Shown here piece by piece: positions 26,717 to 35,762 of a DNA stretch of 48,321 bases. This stretch comes from Nitrospirota bacterium. Its GTDB lineage: Bacteria > Nitrospirota > Leptospirillia > Leptospirillales > Leptospirillaceae. Each line of letters begins with the position of its first letter. The stretch's first letter is position 1. Where the stretch lies: contig JAKAWK010000002.1 of assembly GCA_021827365.1 (NCBI GenBank), positions 1 to 48,321 of the forward strand. Direction: 5' to 3'. Under the pieces are notes generated by a model that saw nothing but the letters and a program-made list of their open reading frames with translations, was not told the origin of the DNA and did no database searches. Both the position numbers and the translations under genes were made by a program.

Positions 26717-28691
26717 GTCCCAGCTCAATATTCTTCCCCTCGAGCCCCTGGAATCTCCCTTTCTGACCTATCGCCTTCCCGAAGGCCGGGAGAGCCCAGG
26801 ACCCGGAACCCGGGTCATCGTTCCCCTCGGCCGCCGCCTGGTGACCGGACTCGTCTGGCCTTCCTCCATTCCCCCCTGGGAAGGAGAGACCCGGGAGATC
26901 GCGGACCTTCCCGACCCCCGGCCCGTCCTTCCCCCCTTCCTTTTTTCTCTTCTAGAGTTTGGGGCCTGGTATTACCGGATCCCCCTCGGGGCGCTGGTCC
27001 GTTCGGCCCTTCCTCCACAGCTCACGGCGACACGCCCCCTCTCCTCCCGCTTCTGGAAGGAATGGGAGTGGCAGAGGCCACCTCGTCCCGGTCTCCCCCC
27101 CTCCCTTCCTCCCCTCTCCCCCGACCAGGTGCGGGCCTTTGAGGACTGGACCAATGGGCGGAGCCGCGGGGGGTTTTCCCCTTTTCTGCTGGAGGGAATC
27201 ACAGGCTCCGGAAAGACCCGCCTCTACCAGGAGATGGCCCGGACGGTCATCGAAGAGGGGAAGCGTGTGCTCCTCCTGACTCCCGAGATCGGACTGGTGG
27301 GACCCCTTTACTCCTCCATGGAACAGGTTTCCCCCGGCACCGTCTCCCTCCACAGCCGCCAGACTCCGGCCGCCCGCGCCCGAGGATGGGCACGCATTCT
27401 CTCCGGACAGGCACAGGTTGTGGTCGGTCCTCGTTCCGCCCTTTTCGCACCCCTTCCGGATCTCGGTCTCGTCATCGTCGACGAGGAGCACGACCCCTCC
27501 TACCAGGCCTACGAGGGACTCTCCTTCAACGCCAGGAATCTGGCCATCAAGCGGGCCCAGGAGGCGAAGGTCCCCGTTGTTCTGGGATCGGCCACTCCCC
27601 TTTCCGACTCCCTCTTCCACGCGGGGGCGGGACGGTACCAGCCTCTTTGTCTTCCCCGGAGGATCGGGGGATTTCCTCTTCCCCCCATCGACCTGGTGGT
27701 CCCGGGGAGCGGTCCGTCTCCGCTCCCCGGTGAGGTCCGGGAGGCGCTGGCCCTGACACTTTCCCGTCGCGAACAGGCGGTCATCCTCCTGAACCGGCGC
27801 GGATATGTCCCCACGCTTCTCTGCCGGGACTGCCACTCCCATGTCACCTGCCCCTCCTGCGCCGTCCGGCTTGTTCTCCACAAGGTCCCGGAGAGGCGGA
27901 TGATCTGTCACTTCTGTGCGGCCTCCTATGCCGTCCCGTCCCTCTGTCCTTCCTGCCGCGGCAGGAATCTGGATCTTAGGGGGATCGCCACCCAGAAACT
28001 CGAGGAGGAGCTCCGGTCATTTTTTCCGGAGACCCGCATCATCCGGCTCGATCAGGACCAGAAGGAGGATGCCTGGGAAAAAATCGGAAGGTTCAGGGAG
28101 GGGGAGGGGGAGATCCTGATCGGGACGCAGGTGGTGGCCAAGGGGCATGACCTGCCCGGGGTCACCCTAGGCGTGGTGCTGGAGGCTGACGGCATGCTGG
28201 CATTCCCCGACTACCGCGCAAGCGAGCGCGCCTTCGGGCTCTGGATCCAGCTGGCCGGGCGAGTTGGCCGTCACCGGACGGGGGGGCGGGTAATGCTTGT
28301 GACGAGGGAGCCGGAGAACCCGATATTCGGATGGGCGAAAAACTACGATTCGCGATCCTTCCATGAAAGCCTGCTGGAAGAAAGGAAGCTTCTGGGCTAT
28401 CCCCCCTATTGCCGCCTTGCCTCGGTCATCCTCTCCTCGGCTTCGGAAGAGGTGATCCAAGAGGTCTTGGCCGAACCCTCTCCCTTCGGATCCCATCCTC
28501 CCGGAAACGGGATCTATGGTCCGATCCCCGCCCTCCCTCCCCGTCTCAAAAACCGCTACCGGGCCCAGATCCTGATCAAGGCTCCGACGGTCCGGGAGAT
28601 CCATGAACGTCTTTCCCTGATCCGTCATCATTACCGGCCCGGGAAGAAAATTCTGGTGGAATGGCAGATCGATCCGTCCGACCTGGCCTAA
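26691..28691 (+). CDS. priA: Primosomal protein N' (PriA helicase)
   Basis: GITGSGKTRLYQEMA, DEEHDPSYQAYEG, zinc cysteines CRDCHSHVTCPSC...CHFC...CPSC, GTQVVAKGHDLPGVTL. Start set at 26691, overlapping nrdR. Confidence 0.93.
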   Translation: MDPISSPSESQLNILPLEPLESPFLTYRLPEGRESPGPGTRVIVPLGRRLVTGLVWPSSIPPWEGETREIADLPDPRPVLPPFLFSLLEFGAWYYRIPLGALVRSALPPQLTATRPLSSRFWKEWEWQRPPRPGLPPSLPPLSPDQVRAFEDWTNGRSRGGFSPFLLEGITGSGKTRLYQEMARTVIEEGKRVLLLTPEIGLVGPLYSSMEQVSPGTVSLHSRQTPAARARGWARILSGQAQVVVGPRSALFAPLPDLGLVIVDEEHDPSYQAYEGLSFNARNLAIKRAQEAKVPVVLGSATPLSDSLFHAGAGRYQPLCLPRRIGGFPLPPIDLVVPGSGPSPLPGEVREALALTLSRREQAVILLNRRGYVPTLLCRDCHSHVTCPSCAVRLVLHKVPERRMICHFCAASYAVPSLCPSCRGRNLDLRGIATQKLEEELRSFFPETRIIRLDQDQKEDAWEKIGRFREGEGEILIGTQVVAKGHDLPGVTLGVVLEADGMLAFPDYRASERAFGLWIQLAGRVGRHRTGGRVMLVTREPENPIFGWAKNYDSRSFHESLLEERKLLGYPPYCRLASVILSSASEEVIQEVLAEPSPFGSHPPGNGIYGPIPALPPRLKNRYRAQILIKAPTVREIHERLSLIRHHYRPGKKILVEWQIDPSDLA

Positions 28692-29865
28692 GGAGCAGGG
28701 CCCCGTCCAGATAGGAGTCGACAATGGCCGACTGGGCCAGGGGCTCCCGCATAAGCCACCCCGTCACTCGCCCGTCCCGGAGGACAGGAATTCCTTCGGG
28801 ACGCTGGCCAAGGGCCTCGAGAATCCGGCTCGGGCTGTCTTTTAAATCCACCGCCGGACCGGAGACGATACCGGAAAGATCCAGAACCCGGACCCCGTCC
28901 CACTGGGAGAAGGATCGAGTCCGTAGATTTTCCCAGGAGATCTCCCCCAGAAAGCGACCATCCTCCCCCGACACGACAGGAACCCGGCCCAGGCCCTCCC
29001 GGAGAAAGGATCCCAGGATCACTTCCTGGACCCACATGTCGGATCTGACCAGGGCGGGAACGGGGGTTAGCCACCGTTCGATCCCTCCCTCCTCGAGGAT
29101 CCTGGCGATCCGGTTTCTCTCCCGGAAGTCCATGAGAAGATTCAGGACGAGATATCCAAGGATCATTCCCCCGAATCCTGAGACCAGCATTCCCCGGGCT
29201 ACCAGGAGAAGTCCGACCAGGGACAGGAAAAATCCTCCCGCCCATCCCAGCTTTTCCGGGAGGCTTCCCTCCCCAGGACGATCCTTCCCGATGGCCTGGC
29301 TGAAAATGAGACCCACCAGAACACCCATGTCGAACGGAAAGCCGGGAAAGAGGTTGAGAAGGGCAATGAAGAGATTCAAATTGGCGAAGATCCGGAGGAG
29401 ATAGGCAAGCTGGGGGAAAAAGAATGTCCAGTCCCCCCCGGCAAAGGACAAAACGGACAGAGAGACCTGCCAAAGGAGGAGATTGACGGCGGGCCCGGCA
29501 GCCCGGACGGCTATGGCGCCGGGTCCCGGTGGACCGAAATCGACCCGGTGCTCAGGAAAGCCTCCCCAAAAGGAGAGACGGCTCCCGTCATAGGGAAAGC
29601 GAAGGATCCGGGCCATCGCCCGATGACCCAGCTCATGAAGGAGAGTCGTCAGAAGGGCCAGAAAAACCGTCGAAATCCCAATTGCGACGGAGCCGTAAAG
29701 TCCCCTGGAGGGAGAACCCCCAGAAAATCCGGCTGCCCAGAATAGGTAAAGGCCATAAAAAGTCCAGGACCGGTCAAGGCGGATTTTTCCGTCGGAACCC
29801 TGTCGACCGGAGGGAGAGCGGCCTCCGCCAAGAAGGCGGCCGACAAGGGGATGTCTGGAAATCAC
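28576..29865 (-). CDS. M50 (site-2 protease) family membrane metalloprotease with C-terminal CBS-like domains
   Basis: LLHELGHRAMA zinc motif; LNLFPGFPFDMG second motif; VRSDMWVQEVILGSFLREGLGRVPVV...GIPVLRDGRVTGWL resembles a CBS pair. Confidence 0.8.
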   Translation of the reverse strand: MISRHPLVGRLLGGGRSPSGRQGSDGKIRLDRSWTFYGLYLFWAAGFSGGSPSRGLYGSVAIGISTVFLALLTTLLHELGHRAMARILRFPYDGSRLSFWGGFPEHRVDFGPPGPGAIAVRAAGPAVNLLLWQVSLSVLSFAGGDWTFFFPQLAYLLRIFANLNLFIALLNLFPGFPFDMGVLVGLIFSQAIGKDRPGEGSLPEKLGWAGGFFLSLVGLLLVARGMLVSGFGGMILGYLVLNLLMDFRERNRIARILEEGGIERWLTPVPALVRSDMWVQEVILGSFLREGLGRVPVVSGEDGRFLGEISWENLRTRSFSQWDGVRVLDLSGIVSGPAVDLKDSPSRILEALGQRPEGIPVLRDGRVTGWLMREPLAQSAIVDSYLDGALLLRPGRTDRSAIPPEFSSRAGNDDGSGKDVHGSPGPSEP

Positions 29866-31106
29866 AGGACCCGGCCGGCGGCTGGGCGGCGATTGGGAAG
29901 AAGCCTTCCCAAGGCCCGGCGGATCACTTCCCGGGAAAAGGAGCGGTAGTCATGATCCCCCGTGAGAATCGAGGCATAAAGCTCGAGGAGCTTGGGATAG
30001 CGACCCGTCAGCGCGAAGAAGACTCCGGGGAATCGGTAGATCGTCCTGGCAAGCCGGGAGCCCTGGCGAAAGTCCGGCCAGATATTCCTGTCAAGCCACC
30101 GGACATACTCCATTGCGGACTGTTCGGGGAGATCCGGACCAGAGCGCAAGACATTCCGGCTCCGGATATAGGATTCCGCCGCCTTGGTCCCCGACAGGAC
30201 CGCATAGTAGATCCCTTCCCCAAGAAAGGGATCTACTATGCCTCCCGCGTCCCCAACAAGAAAGAGACCCGGGATCCGTCCATGGCGGACCGCGCGGAAG
30301 TTCGGAAGGGGCCAGGTCAAGGCTCCTCCCGAATCGAGCTCGGCCTCCCTTAAGACCAGGTAACGGGAGAAGACCGAGCGGGGATCTCCGAGCGGCTTGA
30401 GGAAACCCGCAACGCCCAGGCCCCAGAGGGAGTCCTTCTTCGGGAATGACCAGGCATACCCTCCGTCGACCAGTCCAAGATCGATGGCGACAAAGCGCGC
30501 ATCGAGAGGATCCCTGAGAGAGGCCCATCCCTCGGCCGAAGTCCAGGGACGAAGAAGCGGATTTTTTCTGATTTTTGACATCGAATCCGGATCAAGGTCC
30601 CTTAAGACTTTGCTTGTCGCCCCGTCTGCCGCCATGACGGCCCGGGCAAAAACGGTTTTCTCTCCGATCATGGCCACAAATCCCCCTCCCCTGCGGGAAA
30701 GCCTGATATCCCGGATTCCGGTCATGATCCGGGCACCGGTCTCCCGGGCCTGCTCAAGAAGAGCCAGGTCGAACTGGTCGCGTCGCACCTGATAGGCGAT
30801 GGGGCGGCCAAAATCCTGTCGCTGCTCCCGCTTTCCACGCAATGTCAGTGAAATTCCCTGGGTCGTCTGGTGCGGGAGACTTTCCATGAAATTTTCCGGA
30901 AGGAAGGGAAGGGTCCGGGCGGAGACGCCTCCCCCACAGGGTTTTTCGCGGGGGAATTCGGCCCGGTCAACCCCCAGGGCCGATATTCCGGACGAGGCCA
31001 GAATCCGGAGGGCCGTGCTGCCGGCAGGACCCAAACCCACGACAAGAACCTCCACTTCGATGGGACGGAGGGCCGTTGGCCCGGAGGGGGTAATTTGTCC
31101 GTTCAT
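29862..31106 (-). CDS. Geranylgeranyl-reductase-family FAD-dependent oxidoreductase
   Basis: VLVVGLGPAGSTALRILA; EFPREKPCGGGVSART; GDAGGIVDPFLGEGIYYAVLSG. Confidence 0.88.
   Translation of the reverse strand: MNGQITPSGPTALRPIEVEVLVVGLGPAGSTALRILASSGISALGVDRAEFPREKPCGGGVSARTLPFLPENFMESLPHQTTQGISLTLRGKREQRQDFGRPIAYQVRRDQFDLALLEQARETGARIMTGIRDIRLSRRGGGFVAMIGEKTVFARAVMAADGATSKVLRDLDPDSMSKIRKNPLLRPWTSAEGWASLRDPLDARFVAIDLGLVDGGYAWSFPKKDSLWGLGVAGFLKPLGDPRSVFSRYLVLREAELDSGGALTWPLPNFRAVRHGRIPGLFLVGDAGGIVDPFLGEGIYYAVLSGTKAAESYIRSRNVLRSGPDLPEQSAMEYVRWLDRNIWPDFRQGSRLARTIYRFPGVFFALTGRYPKLLELYASILTGDHDYRSFSREVIRRALGRLLPNRRPAAGRVL
30202..30241. repeat. Perfect 16-bp inverted repeat with 8-nt loop inside CDS
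   Basis: GCATAGTAGATCCCTT-ccccaaga-AAGGGATCTACTATGC, arms 30202-30217 and 30226-30241. Confidence 0.95.
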
Positions 31107-31119
31107 CGCTCGAGCCGGC

Positions 31120-31869
31120 TCAGAGGTTGGGGGTCCAGCCGATATGATGCTGGGTCAGAAAGGCGGAGATGATGGTAAAGGCATTCGTGAAGATCAGAAC
31201 TCCCATGACCACCAGAAAGCTGCCCGATACGCGGGTAATCCAGGGCATCCATTGCCGGAGGGAGCGCATGCTCCCCAGAAAGAGGTTAAAGAGAACGGAA
31301 GCCAGGATGAAGGGAATCGCCAGCCCCAGGGAATAGAAGGAGAGGAGGACAACCCCCTTCATGACCGTTCCCTGGGTGCCGGCATAAAACAGGATGGCGC
31401 CCAGGATCGGTCCGACACAGGGAGTCCATCCGGCCGCAAAGCCTATCCCGACAAGAAATGACCCCGAGAGGGTGGCCTTTTTTCCCCGGAACGAGAGGTG
31501 GAGTTCCCGGTTCAGAAAGGGAATCCGAAGCCAGCCTGCAATAAAAAGTCCGAAGAGGATGATCAGGATCGCGCCCAGTCTGCGGATAATGTCCTGGTAG
31601 GTCAAGAGAAGTTCCCCCAGGAAGGAGGCCGAGGCGCCGAACCCGATAAAGAGTGTCGAGAAGCCAAGGCTGAAGACGAGGGCATGGACAAGGGATTCCC
31701 GCAAGATGACCTGGCGTGACAACGACTGGGAGCGGCCTGTCAGTTCTTCGAAGGACAGTCCCGTGATATAGGAGACATAGGAGGGAACAATGGGAAGGAC
31801 ACAGGGGGACACAAAAGAGACCAGCCCCGCCAGAAAGGCCAGAGTCCAGGAAATTGGCTGATGAGCCAT
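31120..31869 (-). CDS. ccdA: CcdA/DsbD-type cytochrome c biogenesis transmembrane protein
   Basis: FLAGLVSFVSPCVLPIVPSYVSYITGLS and FAAGWTPCVGPILGAIL conserved Cys/Pro motifs. Confidence 0.95.
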   Translation of the reverse strand: MAHQPISWTLAFLAGLVSFVSPCVLPIVPSYVSYITGLSFEELTGRSQSLSRQVILRESLVHALVFSLGFSTLFIGFGASASFLGELLLTYQDIIRRLGAILIILFGLFIAGWLRIPFLNRELHLSFRGKKATLSGSFLVGIGFAAGWTPCVGPILGAILFYAGTQGTVMKGVVLLSFYSLGLAIPFILASVLFNLFLGSMRSLRQWMPWITRVSGSFLVVMGVLIFTNAFTIISAFLTQHHIGWTPNL

Positions 31870-32471
31870 CAGAAGCCTGCCTTTGAAGAAATGAAGCTTT
31901 TCAGGTAACTGCGGACCCGGGGATCATCCCAGTCCACCCCCCCGGAAACCCGGCTCAAAACATGCCCCCCCGAGTCGACAATGAAAGTGGTCGGAAGCCC
32001 ATGAACCCCCAGGGCCCGTGAAAATCTCAAGGCGGGATCCCTGATCAGGGGAAAGGGGATCTTTGTGTTCCGGAGAAACTCGTTCAGGGTTTTCTTATCC
32101 ATCGGTCCTTCGAGGATCCCCCGGACGGCGAATGTCTTGCCCTCCATCCGGGAGAGCCGGACAAGGGATGGGATCTCCCGGAGACAGGGATCACACCAGG
32201 GGGCCATGAAATTCAGGATCAGGAGCGGATGGCCTGAAAATGCCGAGGTCTGAACCGGCCTTCCCGAAAGATCCCTAAGTTCCAGCGATGGCATCACCGG
32301 AGGATGCGAAAGGTCTGCTCCCAGGGTTCCGGGAGGCGTCGGGGACGAGGCAAGAGCCCCCTCTTGGCAGAATGAGATCATACCCAGAAAGGCCAGGACA
32401 AAAGTCCACGCAAGGTTCCTTACGACATTTTCCCTGGTTCCTGCCACAAAGGACAACGGGAAACCCTTCAA
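31869..32471 (-). CDS. TlpA-like thioredoxin-fold protein
   Basis: NFMAPWCDPCLREIPSLVRL; VHGLPTTFIVDSGG; N-terminal hydrophobic signal. Confidence 0.88.
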   Translation of the reverse strand: MKGFPLSFVAGTRENVVRNLAWTFVLAFLGMISFCQEGALASSPTPPGTLGADLSHPPVMPSLELRDLSGRPVQTSAFSGHPLLILNFMAPWCDPCLREIPSLVRLSRMEGKTFAVRGILEGPMDKKTLNEFLRNTKIPFPLIRDPALRFSRALGVHGLPTTFIVDSGGHVLSRVSGGVDWDDPRVRSYLKSFISSKAGF

Positions 32472-33067
32472 TAGCCTGATGCAGCGTCCTTCTTGGCCGC
32501 GAGATAGGCCGAGGGAGGCTTGGGTCCGTGGTCAAGAAGACTGTGCACGGTTACAAGACTGTCCTTCATCCTCCAGTCCCGGGGTCCGATCACGTGTTCG
32601 GCCACCACACCCTTCTGGTCGATGATGAAGGTCTCGGGAACCCCTGTGATCTTGTAAAGGTGGTCGAGTTTGCCCAAGGGATCCACCGGAACAGGAAAAT
32701 CAATTCCGTACTTCTGGAGAAAGGGACGGATCTTCCCCTGGTAGAAAACGTTGTTTTCGTTGACCGCGACCAGGTCAAAACGGTCCCCGGCCAGGTTCTT
32801 GAACCCATGGTACATCTCTTCCATCGAGGGCATTTCCTGGCGACAGGGCTTGCACCATGTAGCCCAGAAATTGAGCATGACCACCTTCCCCCGCAGATCT
32901 GAAAGGCGGACGGTCTTTCCGTCCACCGTGGAGAGCGTGAAGTCGGGGGCAACCATGCCGACAGAAACAGGGTTGATGTTTGCGGTCTTGACCACATATC
33001 CGACCACAAGAATCACAACAGCAGCAGCCACGAGATAGGGCCACCTGTCCTTCATTCCGCCTTTCAT
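32468..33067 (-). CDS. resA: ResA/CcsX-like thiol-disulfide oxidoreductase
   Basis: N-terminal TM; LNFWATWCKPCRQEMPSMEEMY; ITGVPETFIIDQKG. Confidence 0.9.
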   Translation of the reverse strand: MKGGMKDRWPYLVAAAVVILVVGYVVKTANINPVSVGMVAPDFTLSTVDGKTVRLSDLRGKVVMLNFWATWCKPCRQEMPSMEEMYHGFKNLAGDRFDLVAVNENNVFYQGKIRPFLQKYGIDFPVPVDPLGKLDHLYKITGVPETFIIDQKGVVAEHVIGPRDWRMKDSLVTVHSLLDHGPKPPSAYLAAKKDAASGY

Positions 33068-33085
33068 GATGTTCCTCCCGCCTCC

Positions 33086-33940
33086 TCAGGCCGCGTAGGC
33101 ATGGAGGCCCGGGATGATGAAACTCACACCCCAGTACAAAAAGATGACCGCCACAAAACCGAGAATTGAAAAGTAGGCACTGGGTGCCCCGCGAAGCCCC
33201 CGTGTCATCCGGGCGTGCAGATAGGCCGCATAGACGAACCAGGTAATCAGGGACCAGGTTTCCTTGGGATCCCAGGACCAGTATCCGCCCCAGGCCTCAT
33301 AGGCCCACATGGCTCCGAAGATCACGCCCAGTGTCAGGAGCGGAAAACCGACGAGAACAGACTTGTAGGTGAGATCGTCGAGATCCTCCGCGGAGGGGAA
33401 CTCCTGGAGAATCCATCCCACCGATCCCTTCTTTTCCGCACGGCGCTTGGCCAGATAAATTCCGGCCAGGGCGGCCGATATGCCGAAGGCCGCATAAGAG
33501 AGAAACATCGTGAAGACATGAATTTTCAGCCAGTAGGAGTTGAGGGCCGGATTGAGAGGTTCGACCATCTGGTAGCGGTAGGGGAGCATGCGGGCTGCTC
33601 CAACAGCAAACATCACCAGGGTCAGTACGAAGGCGCCGGCAACCCGGACCTTGTACTTGAACTCCATGACCATGTATCCCAAAACGGAGGCCCAGGAGAA
33701 TAAGAAGAGGGTCTCATAGAGATTGGACCATGGAGCATGGTGATCGGCAAAACCCCGTCCCACCAGGGCGGCGGTATTCACGATCCAGCCCGAGAAGGTC
33801 ACTGTCGAGGCAATCTTCCCCACTTCTTTCCGGTGAGAGATCAGGAATAGGAAGTAGGCCACGGTTCCGGCAAGGTACAGGACAATAACGGTGTTGTAAA
33901 GTATAAAGGAAGATCCGACAGAATTAATGAGGGACATCAC
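33086..33940 (-). CDS. ccsA: Cytochrome c assembly protein CcsA/ResC
   Basis: MWAYEAWGGYWSWDPKETWSLITWFVYAAYLHAR (WWD motif); polytopic. Confidence 0.96.
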   Translation of the reverse strand: MMSLINSVGSSFILYNTVIVLYLAGTVAYFLFLISHRKEVGKIASTVTFSGWIVNTAALVGRGFADHHAPWSNLYETLFLFSWASVLGYMVMEFKYKVRVAGAFVLTLVMFAVGAARMLPYRYQMVEPLNPALNSYWLKIHVFTMFLSYAAFGISAALAGIYLAKRRAEKKGSVGWILQEFPSAEDLDDLTYKSVLVGFPLLTLGVIFGAMWAYEAWGGYWSWDPKETWSLITWFVYAAYLHARMTRGLRGAPSAYFSILGFVAVIFLYWGVSFIIPGLHAYAA

Positions 33941-34038
33941 CAGTCTCCTTGCTCAGTGTTCGCTATATAACATCTCCGAAAAACCAGGTCTCAGGAGAGT
34001 CTCTTTCACGTTTCGCCTTGAATCGGCCAACCCCTTCC

Positions 34039-35598
34039 TCATCCGTTCGAAAGGGAGGGCCTTTGCGCCATCGCTCCGGAGACGGGCTCCGTGGCGGGAC
34101 GGTCAGGAGGCGACAGGGCCGTCTTCAGATCAGCGACGATCGCCTCAAACTCACGCTCAAATCCAATCTTGTCCTTGTGGCCGAATCCCCCGACGGCCAC
34201 GGAGAGTCCCTCCCCGTGCGGCCGGACCCGAAGCCAAATTTTCCGGTGAAAGATGAAAGAGGACAGGAAAAGCCCGCCGACCAGAAGGAAGGATCCGGTC
34301 CACACGACGGGGACCCCGGGATCCTTGGCAAGCTCAAGCCCCGTATAAAATGGCGCGTGATATCCTCCGAAAATAAAGAATTCCGGCACACTTTTCAAGA
34401 CCTGGACCTGTGGGAACTTGTAAAAAAGCCAGGGGCTCCCCAAAAGTTTTCCGTCCTGGTAGACCTCGATCTGGACGGCCGGGTTCTTCGGCTTTTCCGA
34501 TTGGGTAAAGACCGACCCCGTCTTCGGATCAAAGGCAAAATCGGACACGTAGCGGACCACCTTCAGGGTGTAAGGCGTCCTGGGAATCGGAACCGGTTTG
34601 TCCCATGCGAGGGAAAATCGTCCGAGAAACTGTTTTTTCTGCTTGTCCACCACAAGGATGTCGGCCTTGTCCAGCCGGTCGGGGGCCTCTCCGAAACTCG
34701 CCTGGTAAAAGCGAAGTCCCTTGTACTCCAGGGGATGATTGACCTGGATGACCTTGTGCTTCATGATTTTCCCGTCTTTCAGGATATCCACATCGCTGAA
34801 ATAGGACTTGACCATCCCGTTCTTGTAGTGAGTGATCCAGAACTTGTTGACACGGAGATCCCATCCCCCCTGGGGGATGAAGGTGGTCGTGTTGACATAG
34901 AAGGTTCCAAAAAGACGGAATCCCGTCAGACTCCCCAGAAGGCCGCCGGCCAGGATCACGATCACCGAAAGATGCGCGACGTGGGATCCGATGCGTCCCA
35001 GGACACCCTTATGGGCAAAGATGGCGGTTTCCTTGCCGTCACCTGATGTCTGGACCCTGTAATGGCGTGCCTTGAGGGTTTCCGTCACCAGGGAGGGAAC
35101 GGAGGCCTGCGGAACGGGAGAGCGGGCAATCTCGATTTCCCTGTATTCTTTCTGTCTTTTCAGAAAGTCCCGGCTGACATTCACGCGTTCCCGGAAGAGG
35201 GAGCGGATCGTCACCGGGAAGCGCCGATAAACGCAGGTGAGGGCGTTGACACAAAGGAGTGCCAGGAGGCTCGTGTAGTACCAGCTATGGTAGATGTTGT
35301 CGATCTTGAGATTCAGGATCCATGGTCCCCATTTGGGCCCATAGGACGCCAGGTAGAAGGCGGGATCCCGTCCCTGCTCAATGAAGGTCCCGAAGATGGT
35401 CAGAACGGCCAGGGTCAGGAAGAGGAAGATGGCGAGGGCAAGGGAGGAAAGAAAGCGAATCAGAATATGGTCGCGGGCTCCGTGGAAAGGGAACGACCCT
35501 GAGGAGGGTCCGGTGGACGGGCTGCCTTCATCCACCCCGGATGCCCCCTCTATTTCAAGAGCATGCTGCTCTTCAGGACTATATCGCTCTGTCATCAA
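34039..35598 (-). CDS. resB: Cytochrome c biogenesis protein ResB (Ccs1)
   Basis: 519 aa; FLSSLALAIFLFLTLAVLTIFGTFIEQG; HPLEYKGLRFYQASFG; C-terminal TM region; adjacent to ccsA. Confidence 0.94.
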   Translation of the reverse strand: MMTERYSPEEQHALEIEGASGVDEGSPSTGPSSGSFPFHGARDHILIRFLSSLALAIFLFLTLAVLTIFGTFIEQGRDPAFYLASYGPKWGPWILNLKIDNIYHSWYYTSLLALLCVNALTCVYRRFPVTIRSLFRERVNVSRDFLKRQKEYREIEIARSPVPQASVPSLVTETLKARHYRVQTSGDGKETAIFAHKGVLGRIGSHVAHLSVIVILAGGLLGSLTGFRLFGTFYVNTTTFIPQGGWDLRVNKFWITHYKNGMVKSYFSDVDILKDGKIMKHKVIQVNHPLEYKGLRFYQASFGEAPDRLDKADILVVDKQKKQFLGRFSLAWDKPVPIPRTPYTLKVVRYVSDFAFDPKTGSVFTQSEKPKNPAVQIEVYQDGKLLGSPWLFYKFPQVQVLKSVPEFFIFGGYHAPFYTGLELAKDPGVPVVWTGSFLLVGGLFLSSFIFHRKIWLRVRPHGEGLSVAVGGFGHKDKIGFEREFEAIVADLKTALSPPDRPATEPVSGAMAQRPSLSNG

Positions 35599-35762
35599 CT
35601 ATCCTTGGGTAAGCACGAAGACAACATCCCCCCATCTCCTTGGCTAAAGCCGGCATCATTGAGGGGACTATCCTGTCATGGTCCAATCGGGTTTCTTTTC
35701 CTGTCCTTCCAGAATACTGATCCGGCGCCCTTTCGTCAAATCCGAGATTCTTAAAATCCGGC

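Noticed and set aside
34863-34880. CATCCCCCCTGGGGGATG short palindrome in resB
   Set aside because: Short 8-bp stem within coding sequence (FIPQGGWD); expected occasionally in GC-rich DNA.
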